Shown one piece after another: positions 14,901 to 28,183 of a stretch of DNA of 64,000 nucleotides. Within the stretch, counting starts at the first letter, position 1; the number at the start of each line of letters is the position of its first letter. The position numbers and the translations under genes were made by a program. This stretch comes from Linepithema humile (taxonomy: Eukaryota; Arthropoda; Insecta; Hymenoptera; Formicidae). Under the pieces are notes generated by a model. It made no database searches. It saw only the letters and a list, made by a program, of their open reading frames with translations, and was not told where the DNA came from. The stretch is from NCBI RefSeq assembly GCF_040581485.1, contig NC_090129.1, positions 5,132,501 to 5,196,500 on the forward strand. Reading direction: 5' to 3'.

Positions 14901-17900
14901 GCCGATTTTCCTTCAACTTACACGCTCGAGATTGCGGCACCTGAGAAAGATAGTTATTCGAATAATGTTCCATTCAATCGAGAATACCGATACTCCGCGT
15001 GTACGCCGCGTGTGGAATATGAAATGTGCGTGATAGAAACACTATCGCTTTCTGCTATCATTATGTATCGATCATCGCGTTCGCAGATCCCTTGAACCGA
15101 AACGACCCGGAAGAATGCTGTTCCCGGCCGCCACACCTGAAGAACCCTTATTGCAACGAGATCCTCATACCGGAGGATGACTACTTCTACAGACTATTCA
15201 ACGTGCAGTGTATGGATTTCGTTCGCGCTTTTCCTGCAGTTCGACCCGGTTGCCGTCTCGGTTCCCGAGTGCCTTTTAATCTTCTTACGGGTGTGCTAGA
15301 CGGTAATACGGTTTACGGCATCACGGAAACGTTCGCTAGGTAAATTACAACGATTTCCTTTCAACTCGGATATAATAATATAAAGCAGATTATTTCCAAG
15401 TATTTACGCGAAATATCAATCTAATTGATATCCACAAAAAATATATAAATCGTAGTTGTGCGAGTTCACGCACAATGTGCATATATGCAACAATGAAAAA
15501 TTTATGTTATATCAAGAAAGAAAAATAGAAAACGAAGTGGTTTATTAATAAATTTGACGTGATCAGCAATTGCAAATTTTTCTACGCTACGCTTTAAGCA
15601 CGGATATAGCATATTCTACATTCATCGTTTAAAATAAGTTGCAAATTGATCTCAATATTGATAAAAATTTGATGATTATATTATGCGTATAATACTTTAT
15701 CATAAGGTATAAAAGTAACACGGTAGCAAAGGAAAATGCATTAATCATCAGTTATTCTCTGGAGGTTAGTAAGCCGGTTTTGGATCCCTGCATATGCATT
15801 CGGCGAACCACATTTCGTTTCTAAACAGTATAGACGTATCTGTCTGTTACGTCACCGACGACAATAAATCAATATTACGTTGTGCTATATTGTTCGATAC
15901 GCAGACGTGTACTTAAACGGGTCTTGGCATTTTCTAATAATGCGATCTACAAACTTTACGATATATTTTTATTTTGCATTTCAGAAAGCTTCGAATGAAC
16001 TATGGTGGATTGTTGCGGATGAATCCAGTCTTCTCAGAATATGGTCTTAAGGATCTACTACCGCTAAAATTGGATATACCGGACGAAGGATGCACTCGGC
16101 CGAATCGATCGATGTATTGCTTCGAAGCCGGTAACTTATTCTTTTTTTACGAATAAAAATATGTAAAATGTCCCCGAGAATTTTTTTAACCGCATACTAA
16201 AAAATCGTTATCAAGAATTTTAAATTCAATCGTTAATATATTTATTGTTAAAAATTATTTCTTTAATAATATATTTACTCAAAAAAGAATTTATTCCAAA
16301 TTTATTAGAATGTGCGGTAAAAAATTTAATTTATATAGAATATTATGTTATAAAATTTCTCAATATTTTTTAACAAGTTTTGCTATCGTTTTGCTATTGC
16401 TTTAACAGACTGACTTTCGCAAACTGGTAAACGTAACTTCAAAACGCAATACAGAGCGCGGGTTATTAGCCGGAATGTACTCATTTGAATACACAATGAG
16501 CGTACGATGCATGAGTCAGACGTGCTAATCTAGCTATTCTAATTTCTGCGGATTTTTCTGCTTCTGATGATACAAGACAATGGAGCAGTAAGTCACGCTC
16601 GTTACCGCCTTCTTGCGGCGCCGCTTACCACTTATGTATCGTTCTCTCGGGACAGCCATGATCGAAACTGCCCCGTGATTTTGACCACCACCCACGTTTT
16701 AATTCGACCACCCAGAAATCATTTTCTCACGTCGATCCTTCGATCAACCGGAAAATGATACGGCAGCATTACTCACAACGAATCCAATCACAAGTTTCGT
16801 AAGACGGAGCAATTCCATCGCATCGATAATTGTATGCACGTAACGCGCTTCGATTTCATAAATCATAGATACCCGGACTCGGAGACAAAAATGCAGGGGC
16901 GTATTTAACGTCGGTGCAATCGGTGCGATGCACCGACGGGCCCCGAGATCCGTGGGCCCCTGCGTGGTGAACATTTATAAATTTTTATGATTTTTTTTTA
17001 ATAAAAAATTATAAGGGAATAACACATTTTAAATGTGGCACTGAAATATTTTTGTATGAAAATACTCGCAATACTTGGGAACCGAAAACTGTGGGAGAAC
17101 AAGAGAGGAACAAAATCTAATGATCAACTAGCAACTCGGAAAGAAGTGATTCGACTGTTTTATTTTATTTACACCTTGCACCGAAGCTTTAATGGCCTTA
17201 AGAACGCGTCTGCAAAAATGCTCATGCTAAACCACAAATTTCTCTCACATCAATCGTGTTAACTTTTGGCGCGGCGTCACTCGTACCTTATATTAAAATG
17301 TTAACCACATATTGCGAAAAAATCAATCGCTACATGAAATTGGCTGTCAATATTTGAGTTTTTCGGAATTTTGGATGACGTGGTAATTAACGTTCGCTTA
17401 ACTGGTAGGCATCATGTGCTGCACGATTATCAGCACGCTAAGCGATACGATGTGGGTGAGAAAGTGAGAAAGGGAGTGGTTGCGACGCAAGGACGTCGAC
17501 TTTTACAAAGTCGTAAGAACACTTAAAAAATCACACACTATGATACGCTATGATACTTGCATTTTATCTGAGTGTGTGCGATAGTTTATGCAGCAATCTG
17601 TAAAATTGTCTAAATTTGCGTATGCATTCGTATTAAGTCAGACCGTGTTTATTGCTTTTATCATTTTTATTTTATCAAAGCAGAATTATTAGATTTATTA
17701 TGTGATAAAATGGAATTTAAGATTAGATAGAATAGAATTTTCTTTTCTAATTACTTATTATTATTAATTTTCTGCAAAATTCGATATAATTTTCTTTCAA
17801 AATAAAAAATTTCAAGTATTATATAAAATTCCTGTTATAAAATAAAAGCAATTGCACTTAGCACTTAGCAAACGAGAAATTTAAATTTATTTGTCTTGTA

Positions 17901-20900
17901 TAATTTGAATTCGTTCAACATACGAAAAAGATAGATAAGAGATATTATAAAAAATGGAAATTCCTTGTTTCCATTGTAATTAATAAGAAAAAATGCGACA
18001 ATATTTCTTAACAATAAAATTATTATACTTAGAAATTTTATCATTCAATCATCTTTAGTCACATGATCTGAATTAATAATTAAAATTCAGATTAGATTTC
18101 AGATAACAGATCAATAAATTAGTATCTTATGACATGGTTGAGAAACATCGTAATTCATGTGTTCATTGTAGGATAGAATGAGTTATTGTCACAATGCAAA
18201 AATACATTATGCAGCGGAACCAAAGAATTATCTGGTTCTTTGTGAAAGTATCGCGAGTTCGCTATCTTCGATCGCGAGAATTAATCGTAACATGACTTTT
18301 TCAACATTCCAAGTAGAATTAATATTGTATCGGTCATCTCTGTATTTATACTTTCAGGTGAGATTCGTGTGAATGAACAGCTGGTACTTACTTGCATGCA
18401 CACTTTGATGGCACGGGAGCATAATCGTCTCGCCAAAGCGCTGGCTGTCGTGAATCCGCATTGGGACGATGAGATTCTCTTCCAGGAAGCTAGGCGCATC
18501 GTCATCGCGGAAATTCAACACATTACTTATAACGAGTTCCTCCCGATATTACTCGGCAAAGATGTCATGGAGAAATTCGGACTTCTTCTCGAGAAGGAGG
18601 TAAGCGGGATTGACGATTCTGAAACAAATGTGATAAAAATGCCTGAGTGGACGTAAATTGCGTGTAAAAGCGTAATCTGCCGTCTTGCAAGTAAAGGCGA
18701 TTTCACGGTATCTTCAGTAGACATTTATGTAGTTATAGAAAATAAAAATTTCTCTGATAAACGTGAGGCTGTGAGATTTAGCGACATATATCTTTACTTC
18801 GCTGTCCATCGGACAGCCATTAATAACCGGTAATAGCCGTGTTGACGTTAAAATTTAATTTCCCATAGAATTACTGGAATGGGTACGACTCGAGCATAAA
18901 TCCAGGTGTAATAGACGCTTTCGCCGCTGCTGCTTTTAGATTTGGTCACTCGTTATTGCCAACGGCTGTGGAACGATGGAGCAAAGCACACAAATTTATT
19001 GGTGAGCGACATTGCACAACAAGATTGCATAGCATACAAAATGTATCAGAAGCCGTTTCTCTCAGTTACCAATTATCTAGCGACTTTGAAATGCATGTAT
19101 TCTTAGAACAGAACTAATAGGAGAATAGAACCAGTGGAAAAACTAAAGATTTAATTATAGTTATTTCCGTTAAATACCAATTAAAACAATTTTGCATTTA
19201 AGAGTCAAAATAAAAATAACAATTCCAAAGTTGAAACAACATTTATTAATTATTTTCAAAAATAGACTTTAATAGAAATTCAACTGATTATCAAAGTATT
19301 TATTCAATATTATTGATAATAAAATAAATTTTAATCAGCTTTTTATTTAACCGTAAATTTTTCACTAAATTTTTCAACAGATTTTCCTTCAAATTTAATT
19401 GCAAATATTTGTCTTTAGCTTCGAAGAGACTGTCAGACTTAATAAGACGACCTTACGATTTGTATCGCGCCGGCGTATTCGACGAATATTTCATGGGCTT
19501 GATGAATCAAGTTGCGCAAGCTATGGACGATTCCATAACACAAGAAGTAAGATAATTATTAACGCAAAGAAAATACACAATTATGCTATACTAAACAATT
19601 TGTCTTCTAAAGGTGACGAATCATCTGTTCAAAAAAGTGGGAGCAAAATTCGGAATGGACTTGGTGTCCTTTAACATGCAGCGTGGTCGCGAGTTTGGCA
19701 TTCCAAGTTATATGGAATTCAGGTGAGCTACCATTAACCCTTATTTGTACTAACAAACTTGTTTAACTAGCTCTAGTTAGTTAATCCATATCTGTTCTGT
19801 AATAAGAATCCTCGCTGCGTAGTAAGTGCGAATAAATTGGACTAAATAAAACGGAATAAAGTTAATAATAAAACTAATAGTAAGTATTATCAAACAATTG
19901 TTGCTGATAATCAGGAAAATTAGTAGAGCGAGTTCAAATATATACCAAGTGTCCTCTTAATTTAATATAAAAAAAAGAGAACGCAAAACAAACCATGGTC
20001 AACGTTAATAAATATTATTGGAATTAATTCTATGTAGATGAATAATGCAAATTGTTAATTTTCTAATTTCACAATTACAGAAAGTATTGCGGCCTTCCTG
20101 AAGCAAGTACTTTCGATGAATTATTCGGTTCCATGCCGAATGAAACTGTCAGACGATACAGCACTATCTTCGAGTGAGTATTGCAAGTCCGCAAAATTAA
20201 CGGCGAAACCTTCGGAGTGTCGAAAGGTCAATCAATCAAATTTTGCATTTCATTATTCAATCAGTGGACCGATCGCACGCAGTTCTCAAATAGCATATTC
20301 AAAAATATAACTTTATCTCGACCACGCTCCTTTTCAGACATCCTGCGGACGTCGATTTATGGTCGGGCGGTGTATCCGAGAGACCACTTCCGGGTAGTAT
20401 GCTCGGGCCAACCTTCGCTTGTCTGATTGCAACGCAGTTCAGTCATTCGCGTCGCGGTGACAGATTCTGGTACGAGCTGCCGAACCAGCCATCGTCCTTC
20501 ACTCCCGGTAAGACCCTTTCGAATCCGTGGGAATCGGCAGCCACGCGACCCAAGGACTCGATAATCGTTCGAATCGAAATAATGAAGTGGTATCCTTTCT
20601 AAAAACGCGCTGGCTTTCACTTTTCTAGAACAACTGAACGAGATTCGTAAGACGAAGCTCGCCAGAGTGATCTGCGATAACACCGATCTTATCGATACGA
20701 TACAAATATATCCAATGGTCCTTCCTGATCACGAAATGTAAGTCGATACGATTTATACGATATATAAGTAACAATTTGTAGAATAAAATACCAAAAAATT
20801 AAAAAATAGCAATTAATAAATATTCTAATTCAAATGTAATCAAACAAAAAATATATTTGCAATCACGTTTAAGCATTGTATCTTTATATCATTTGCTATA

Positions 20901-23448
20901 AAGAAATACAATCTATTTTCGATCCAAATAAGCAATATAAACTATTATATATGTAATTATTATTATTATTAATTATATTTAATAAACATATTTATTATTT
21001 ATTATTATTCTTTAATTTATTTCATATCTATCTTATGAAAGGCTATTAAAATTTGTATTTATTCGTAAGAGCAATTTTTGACCAATTCTAATATATTTTA
21101 ATTTAAGATGCTGTTTTCTAAAAACAATTATGAATCTAATTTTTCTAATTATTGTTACAGAAATCCTCGAGTCCCGTGTCGAAGCGGTATTCTACCCGGC
21201 ATCGACTTGTCGAAATGGGCCGATTTCCCGGCGACGAGTCACGCCGCACAATACGTGAGTAATCTAGCAGGCCAGTACGGGCGGTTGGGGAAATAAAAAC
21301 AAAGAGGGTCTGTTTACCACCACTTTAGAAATAAACAGAGTGCCGCTAGGCGAACACCACCACGTAACCAACCGAGTCACGAGCCACAAGACGTCCCAAC
21401 ACTTAGGTACTCTAATCCAAGACCACCCCAGGCACGTGTTGAAGTAGAATAATTAAATAGTTAGACTCAATAAATCATGCTTAAGCCGAGCGAATCAATA
21501 AATCACCAAGTACGATGAAGTACAGAGTTTACCAGTGTCGATCATACTCGAACGGCCGTTTCGGGCGGACGGTAATTTCAATTCATAGATTATAATTTTG
21601 ATACACAAACATTTTTGATGATAACTAGATTTTGATGGAATTACATCATTATGATAGTAAACTTCTATTTAAATTGTAGAATACCGATAGATTGATTAGC
21701 TGAATGCGTAATATCGACCCTGGACCCTCACCAACACCACAGAACATCTTCAGCTTTCACAATAATTCTTGCCAACAAAATGTATATACATATATTAGAA
21801 GTATATCATGCATTATACTTTCGTGTGCACTGTACAAAATGCCACGAGTAACATTTAGAAATTCATTATCCAAAATTAAATATTATTTAAGTGTCAAATT
21901 GCGATTTTGACATTAATCTTTCTTTGTGTATGAAAGTTATTTGTGACTGTAATATGTATATAGCTGTAATGTGTACAACATTACGGTTTGAATGCTGTTT
22001 CGTATGATTGCAGAGATTTACAATTGGATTTTCTCTCATGTACGAACGTCAAAATTTTCTATTGCCATTCTATTTAATAAAGATCAATAAATATCCAGAT
22101 AGCCAAATGTCAACAATATTGGCAGATTAACGGCAAATTTGACATTTTTTAATTCTGGATTTTAATCACATTTGCTGTCAATTTGCCATTATTGCTAATA
22201 TTTTGCTTACTGAATATAGTAACTTACATACCGAAACATTTACAAGTACACTGCACATTATTTACATCGCACTTCAACTCATACATATTTCACGTCACCT
22301 ACACTGACCATAAGATTGCGTTTAATATGTTATTATCCAAATTTTCATATGAACAACTTTTTTACGATGCATTTAAAGTAATTTCTCTCCATCCGCTATT
22401 TTACTTGCGACAACACATCACGATAATATCCGATTAAACATTATTCATAACTGTAACTGCAATACACCCTTTGTACATAGCAATTTACAATCAAGTCCAG
22501 TCATTCTTTACACATAATCGTTTACCATTATCTCCTCAACCGTAGACCACTGTGTTTAGCAATGCTTAATATCTAGTCCTCCCAATATTTTGTGGAATAA
22601 GTACCTACTTTTTGATTTTTCGATTAATTCACACCAAAAATAATTTTTTCTGTATTTTAAACTTTTCGCATTAAAAATTTATATTATCAGATATAAAAAT
22701 TCCCCATCTACGAGCATGCTTAATGCAAAGCGCGATCATTTGACTATGCTCTCGATTGCAATTGCAAATGGTGTATTTCTGTAAAAGTTGAAATCTAAAC
22801 TTCTTATCGAGAATGATGCATACTATTATATATATTGTAAGTGCCATCCTTTTAAATAATATTTCGAGCAATAAAACTTTTTAACGTTCTGTTTTATATT
22901 TCGCGTGTGTTTTTTTTATACGATTCACATCACTCATTAAAAAGAACCCTAATATAATATGCAGATTATTTATTTGCTGGAAATGCAAACCGGTGTAAGC
23001 GCGGAAGCGCTCGATTTTTTTCTTTTTATATTTTTGAACACTATTAATCATTTCGTTTTCACGCTATATTTTTCATTATACGGAAACTGATTTTATTTAT
23101 TCACGATTATCCCCTTGTTTCTTCGCATCAACTTGCATTTCTAGTCTACTTTCATCCCCATCCAACATTAATAGCTCGAACATAGCTTCTCAGAATCAGA
23201 TGATCGCGTTTATTTATATGCGTGATTATAAAGTATCGTCCCAATTCCACTCCGCATTTCACCGCCGATTGCACATATCTATCTACCTACAATTACCTAT
23301 TGTACTATAGCGATGGGTGAAGGAGCAAATGCTTGACGCGCCGGAACGTTCAGTGAATCCAGAGCACTACGACAGACAGCAAGCTTACCGAATCTTCTTT
23401 GAGAATATTAATGGCATTGCTTCGTATCTGGGCTTCACGAGAAAGTAA
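8903..23448 (+). CDS. secreted animal heme peroxidase (chorion peroxidase/peroxinectin-like)
   Basis: Phase-consistent exons: 8903-9078, 13095-13174, 13370-13463, 13571-13762, 13861-14057, 15087-15339, 15985-16130, 18358-18599, 18869-19001, 19419-19546, 19613-19722, 20081-20173, 20338-20507, 20629-20737, 21161-21254, 23311-23448; 784 residues. The ATG at 8903 opens a signal peptide (MRSAIIGLLLLLVTVHC); the GTG upstream is not the start. The heme site is complete: WGQFMDHDYT gives distal Gln 233, ester Asp 236 and distal His 237; IRVNEQ gives catalytic Arg 383 and ester Glu 386; FRFGHS gives proximal His 487; FNMQRG gives its Asn partner 568. The family uses hydrogen peroxide to oxidise halides or phenols, for example in protein crosslinking or immunity. 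The usual RDHG after the Asn motif reads REFG. The exact paralogue is uncertain. The last exon is discussed as a finding. Confidence 0.93.
9079..13094 (+). other. large first coding intron with GC-rich patches
   Basis: This 4-kb intron lies between the signal-peptide exon and the second coding exon. Two stretches, about 9860-10900 and 11450-12120, are much richer in CpG than their surroundings. No convincing exon was seen in them; reading frames are short and low in family-like motifs. They may be enhancer-like or unmethylated regions. Confidence 0.5.
16894..16961. repeat. hAT-like transposon end fragment
   Basis: The segment starts CAGGGGCG and ends GGGCCCCTG, so both ends carry the CAGGGGC-type terminus typical of hAT elements, around a GC-rich core with internal palindromes. 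It sits in the peroxidase intron between exons 7 and 8. No target duplication is visible, and the sequence to about 17280 may be decayed transposon DNA. Confidence 0.4.
22092..22216. repeat. foldback MITE-like element, copy A
   Basis: It begins TATCCAGATAGCC and ends TTTGCTTACTGAATA. The inside carries inverted partners around ATTGGCA and TTGCCATTATTGCTAAT. It resembles the element at 31153-31262 in end sequence, order and length, so the two look like members of one family. It lies in the last peroxidase intron. Confidence 0.6.
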
Positions 23449-24358
23449 CCGCAGTGCACCGTAAGGGACACAAACGCCTGATCGTAAAATGTCTATCGCC
23501 TATACATCATTGCTGCGCTAAGATGCATCATAAACGTCGAAACGAAAGAATCGATACATCTTTATGTAAAGCGAGATGTGTACTGCGCACAGCAGTACTT
23601 TCACCTACAATAAAGTACAAGACAATATTTACAGAGTATGTCATACTCGTCGTAGGACATGAGAATTAAAAATTTTTCGCGGCATATCTATCGCACTTTA
23701 GTAACAACGAACTGAGCTTGTTGATTATAGCAAATAATCAATTTTTTTTACTGTTGCTTTAGTCCATACGCATTAGTAATAATTTTAATATACGTAATTT
23801 ATATATCGTGATTTATATACAAAGCTCTCTTCTTTTTTTACACGCGTTAACGCAACGTTATAAAGTATGAATGCATATACGTGTTTGCTTAATTAATATA
23901 ATCGAAGTGGCATAAAATATAATTTTTATCTGTTCAGCAGTAGAACTGCAGAGTATATTCATAAGTTATAACATTTTTGTATGACATTTTGTATGACAAT
24001 TAATTATTGCTTCAAGTATTGTTATATAAGTAAAATGTAAATACTTAAACGCAGTGGCTCAGAAATTTGCACGATGGTGATATTTCTTGCATTAAACACA
24101 TCTAGGATCAAAATGTACACTTTCTGTACCACTGTAACGACGTAGCTATTATTTTGTACTGTACTTTGTACATAATTACAATCGATAAAATAAAGTCACT
24201 TTAACAAGAGTGCCATTTAATAGACCTCTACCTGTTTTTCTGTATCACTCTCAATTTGCAGAAAATGCACGTAAGTGGATAGAAAGAAGTTTGTATTATA
24301 AAAGATGTTACACGGTTAATAGTCTGTTGAAATTAGTATCGTTGTATAACGACACCAT
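23449..24358. other. peroxidase 3' untranslated region and intergenic DNA
   Basis: No gene was seen. Possible poly(A) signals AATAAA lie at about 23611 and at 24189-24194; the latter is the better candidate end of the peroxidase transcript because AT-rich, stop-dense sequence leads up to it. Confidence 0.5.
24189..24194 (+). terminator. candidate poly(A) signal of the peroxidase gene
   Basis: AATAAA hexamer about 740 bp after the stop codon at 23446-23448. The site was chosen by motif and position only. Confidence 0.4.
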
Positions 24359-27300
24359 ATGTTAGTAATAAAGCACCAGTATAGCTTGATATTGCAAGAA
24401 TTATACAAGGTATGGAATCGTGATACTTATTTGCTGCTTACATTGCTTTCACGCAACGTAAACGTAAGTATATATTTTTTTACTACAGCTTTATAAAATA
24501 TTTTATTTCTAATAAAATTGCACAATAAAATTACATAACAAATAATATTTTAGAAATATATCCTTGCAAAAACTAATGTTGTGATAAATAAAGTGTTCAA
24601 ACATTTAATGTTCCAGTTCTAGTAATCATAATAGCCAATTTTCAAAATTTTTTAGGCTAATAAGCGACTTTAAACAAAATAGTCAAAATTTTCCACAAAA
24701 TTTCTAAGTAGTTTAATTAATTCATTAGTTTGTGACTAATAAATATACATACGAGAATTTTATGTATTATCTATTATAAAATTATTACCGCATTGTACAT
24801 AACAGAAGTTACGATATTTATTTATTGACGCTAATAATAACTAAATTATTTTCAGGATACCATAATTAAAAAAGCTGCGCAAGCTGCATCAGACATTAAT
24901 CCTATATTGCAACGAATATACATTAACCATAAAGCAAAAGCTTTGTCTATGAAGAAAAACATAAAAACTAATTTAAAAAAGAAACCGAGCAAACCTTGGA
25001 TCTTTTCACATTTTACTGGATGGAAAAAATTCGCACGACGACTAGACATGCCGCTGCAGCAAAAGAAATCACTACATAAACAAAATATGCCACCAAAAGT
25101 CTCTTCTACAAATAATCTAAATACTATAAATTTGTCTCCTGATATGGAAATCATTAAAATTACAACGATTATCGAGGCTGTTCGACAAAAACGACAAAGA
25201 AGTACGCAAATACCGGAAGGAACAAGAAATATCCAAACAATAATTGGAAAGAAACGCCCGAAACGTTCATCTTACGCATCGGGTAAAAATTCAATGGCAA
25301 CTAAGAACTCACGATTTTCTCGAGAGAAAAAAGCTTCTACTTCGAATGAGAGATCTGGTTATCCGAAACGCTATTATCGCGAGCAACGAAAAGAGCCTTT
25401 TCCAACGAAAAAACACGCAGCTGATCATAATCTTAGAACAGCAAGCAGCGCCACAATACCGAGTACTGTATTTTACAAACGTATTTGGGAATACATTAAT
25501 GGTACCCGTCCTCATTCCGATATTTACAATTACAATTTTTTAAAAAATGATTCCGAAAAAGACAATTCAACATGCGTTGATAAAGATGGAATTTCTTCTT
25601 CGCCATCGCGAACAAATGAATTACAAGCGGTAAATCCCAATATTAAACCAGAACGAGAATTTTACAAACGCATCTGGGATTTAATCAACGCAACTCGGAC
25701 GACATATGGCAACGCAAAATCCCGTTCTAAACGAAATGTGAATATTCCGAAAAATAAGACTCTTGCGGCAACTTCGACTCAATTATGCACGCAAGAGAAA
25801 AAAGCCAAGGAAGACGAGCAGATACAAGCGATCAACGAAAAATCGACAGCCAATACCGTGGACACGACAGATTTGCAAAAAATATCTAAAAACGATCCTT
25901 ATATATCGGGCTTTTGGAATGTTGTAAATAAAACTAAATGGAAACCTGAGACTGCGATTTCGACAGCAAATGTAGTAAAAATCAATAATGACTCGATCTC
26001 GTTGTCACGTGCGAGCACCACGAGCGCGTCCGAAGTGGACGATTTAAATAAATTCCCTGAGAAAATTGAAAGTAAAATCGATCATTCGTCTTCAAATAAT
26101 TTGACGAAATATGTTAACAAAGTGCGCGATAAATCACAAGAAATCACTGAGCCACCACCGCCGTATTTCGCTCGGCAAGAAAATTCCACTGCTTCATCAA
26201 ACGAGTATACCGATGATAATGCCTCGCAAAAGGAAGTTCAAACAAGACACGCAGAAAATTATTCGACAGACACAACTCCGGCTTACGATCCTTCAAACAT
26301 ACCTTATGTAGAGGTGCCAGATTATTCCGATCAACGGGAGGAAAGTTTAGATAAAAGCGACCAGAATTCGACTGCAGAAAATAAAGAATACGATGATAAT
26401 GATTATGTTGATCTTGAACAGAAACCTCCAAAGTCTGCTGAGATTAAAATACAAAATACCGAAAATGACGAGTCAGAGATCTCAGTGAATTCAGACATCT
26501 CGCATTCACGTTGCACAGAAAATGAGGATTCTGCCGAGTGCACTGGTAATGTTGAAAATATTAAATTGCACAATAACACCGAGGACGACACGAGCGATAA
26601 CGTGGAACATTTCGCAGAAGAAGATTCTGCAGAACTTGCATTATCCGAGGAGCGCGAAAACTCTACCGCGGATTTCGTTCATTTTAATGTAAATGAATAT
26701 AAACAACCATTTAATCTCGATGATTTTATTAACGATAATCCTATATATAAAAGCATACAAGCTGCATTTGAGAAAGAAAACACAAAATATGAGAGTAAGA
26801 AAAATGCCGATTATTCTGAGGAATCTGAAGAGTTCGAACCGTATGCTACGTATCCAAAAGAATCCTACGATTATTCCGTGAAAAATGAAGATTACGACGA
26901 TAACTACGGAACTGCGTTTGATGGCAAAAATAAAGCGAAAAAGAAGTCCGACGTTTATGCGAAGGAGGAAGCAAAAGACAGTGAAGTAATCAGCGAGGAT
27001 CACTATTCTGACGATAAAGATTTTCTTAAGCATATTTTCGGAAAGAACAATGATAAAGAATCGTCTGATATGGTCGATACGGAAAAAGAATTCTTATCTC
27101 GTTACTTTACAGAAGATGTTTTGCGTCAATTAAGGGAGAATTCAACGGCCGAAGAAGACAGACAAAGAGAAGAATCAAAGAACAGAGAAGAGATTCATAA
27201 TACGTTATCAAGAATCTTGGACAAGAAAGATCGTTTTTCCAGATTAGACGAGAATCTCGACAAAATGATCAAAGAAGGTCAAACGACGCCAATCAGATAT

Positions 27301-27369
27301 AAAAATTTTTGGAGCTTGAAATATGAATTACCTAAGAAAAATAAGGCCAAAGAAGAATCGGAAGCTTAA
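24359..27369 (+). CDS. unrecognised charged repeat-motif protein, possibly a secreted precursor
   Basis: The main exon is a single long frame, 24856-27369 (837 codons plus stop), entered through the acceptor TTATTTTCAG. A first exon 24359-24463 (ATG, 35 codons, donor gtaagt) joins in phase 0, giving 872 residues, but it lacks a clear signal peptide, so the true start may lie elsewhere. I do not recognise the family. The first half is basic and has three furin-like R-X-K-R sites (RQKR 25183, RPKR 25255, RSKR 25723). A motif like FYKRIWEYINGTR occurs at 25471, again near 25660 as FYKRIWDLINATR, and weakly near 25909. The second half is acidic and rich in Asp, Glu, Ser and Tyr, with four NSTA peptides that are N-glycosylation sequons. 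It is probably largely disordered. Candidate poly(A) signal AATAAA at 27879. Confidence 0.8.
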
Positions 27370-28183
27370 GACATAAATTATATTAAATTATGTATCATGT
27401 TATATTGTATTAATTTTATATGCTTGTTATTATATGTTTGTGTTTTCAGCTTTAGAGAAAATAAGCAATTAATTGTAATATTATCATGATATTATCATGT
27501 TATATAATTAAATTAATTATTGCGCGACGGTATCTATTTTATTGTTATAATATTAAATATTGTTATGACGCACAATTATTACTGGAAATTAAATATGAAC
27601 AATACACTCTGTAGCCAATTTGTATTCATTCGAATCGAATTCAAAGCTAAAATATAGAAATAAGTAGTAGATATATTTTTAAAAAAGTAATAAAAATATT
27701 AAAAATTTGTATAGCATTCATTGATATAAAGTTACGACAAAATAAATTTAATGTGACAAAAAATTAATTCATAATACATAACATTTCAAATCAAGTTTGT
27801 AAAAAAAATGTACATAAAAAAATAGTATCTTTTATAAAAAATGTCTACTCCTGTTCAAATTAATTGTAATAAAAATTAAATAAAGCTTTAATCCTTCTGA
27901 AAAAAGACTGATTGTAAGTATAAAACTTCACAATAAATTGTAAAGATATAATTACATATAATTACAAAGAGGAGCAAATATGCATATAAAAAAAATAAAA
28001 TATATTGTTTAACAATATTTCTAGCTAAAAATTTCTAGTTAACTATACACAACACGGAATTCTTACATAAAAGCGCGCAGGACATTTCAGTGCGTTGAGT
28101 GCAGGAAATCGAAGAAACCGAATTAAAGAAAGACAAACAGCGGGAGTTTCCCTAGCGCGAGGGTTGAATCCGGCACTTGCGGA
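27370..28183. other. 3' untranslated and intergenic AT-rich DNA
   Basis: AT-rich sequence with several AATAAA hexamers, including 27879-27884, between the charged-protein gene and the eclosion hormone promoter. No coding region was seen. Confidence 0.6.

Noticed and set aside
17035..17262. 75-residue frame after the hAT-like end fragment, possible transposase remnant
   Set aside because: No hAT dimerisation or catalytic motif could be seen; it is too short to assign.
26641..27033. 130-residue minus-strand frame rich in Ile, Phe and Val
   Set aside because: It is the antisense shadow of the acidic coding strand of the charged-protein gene.
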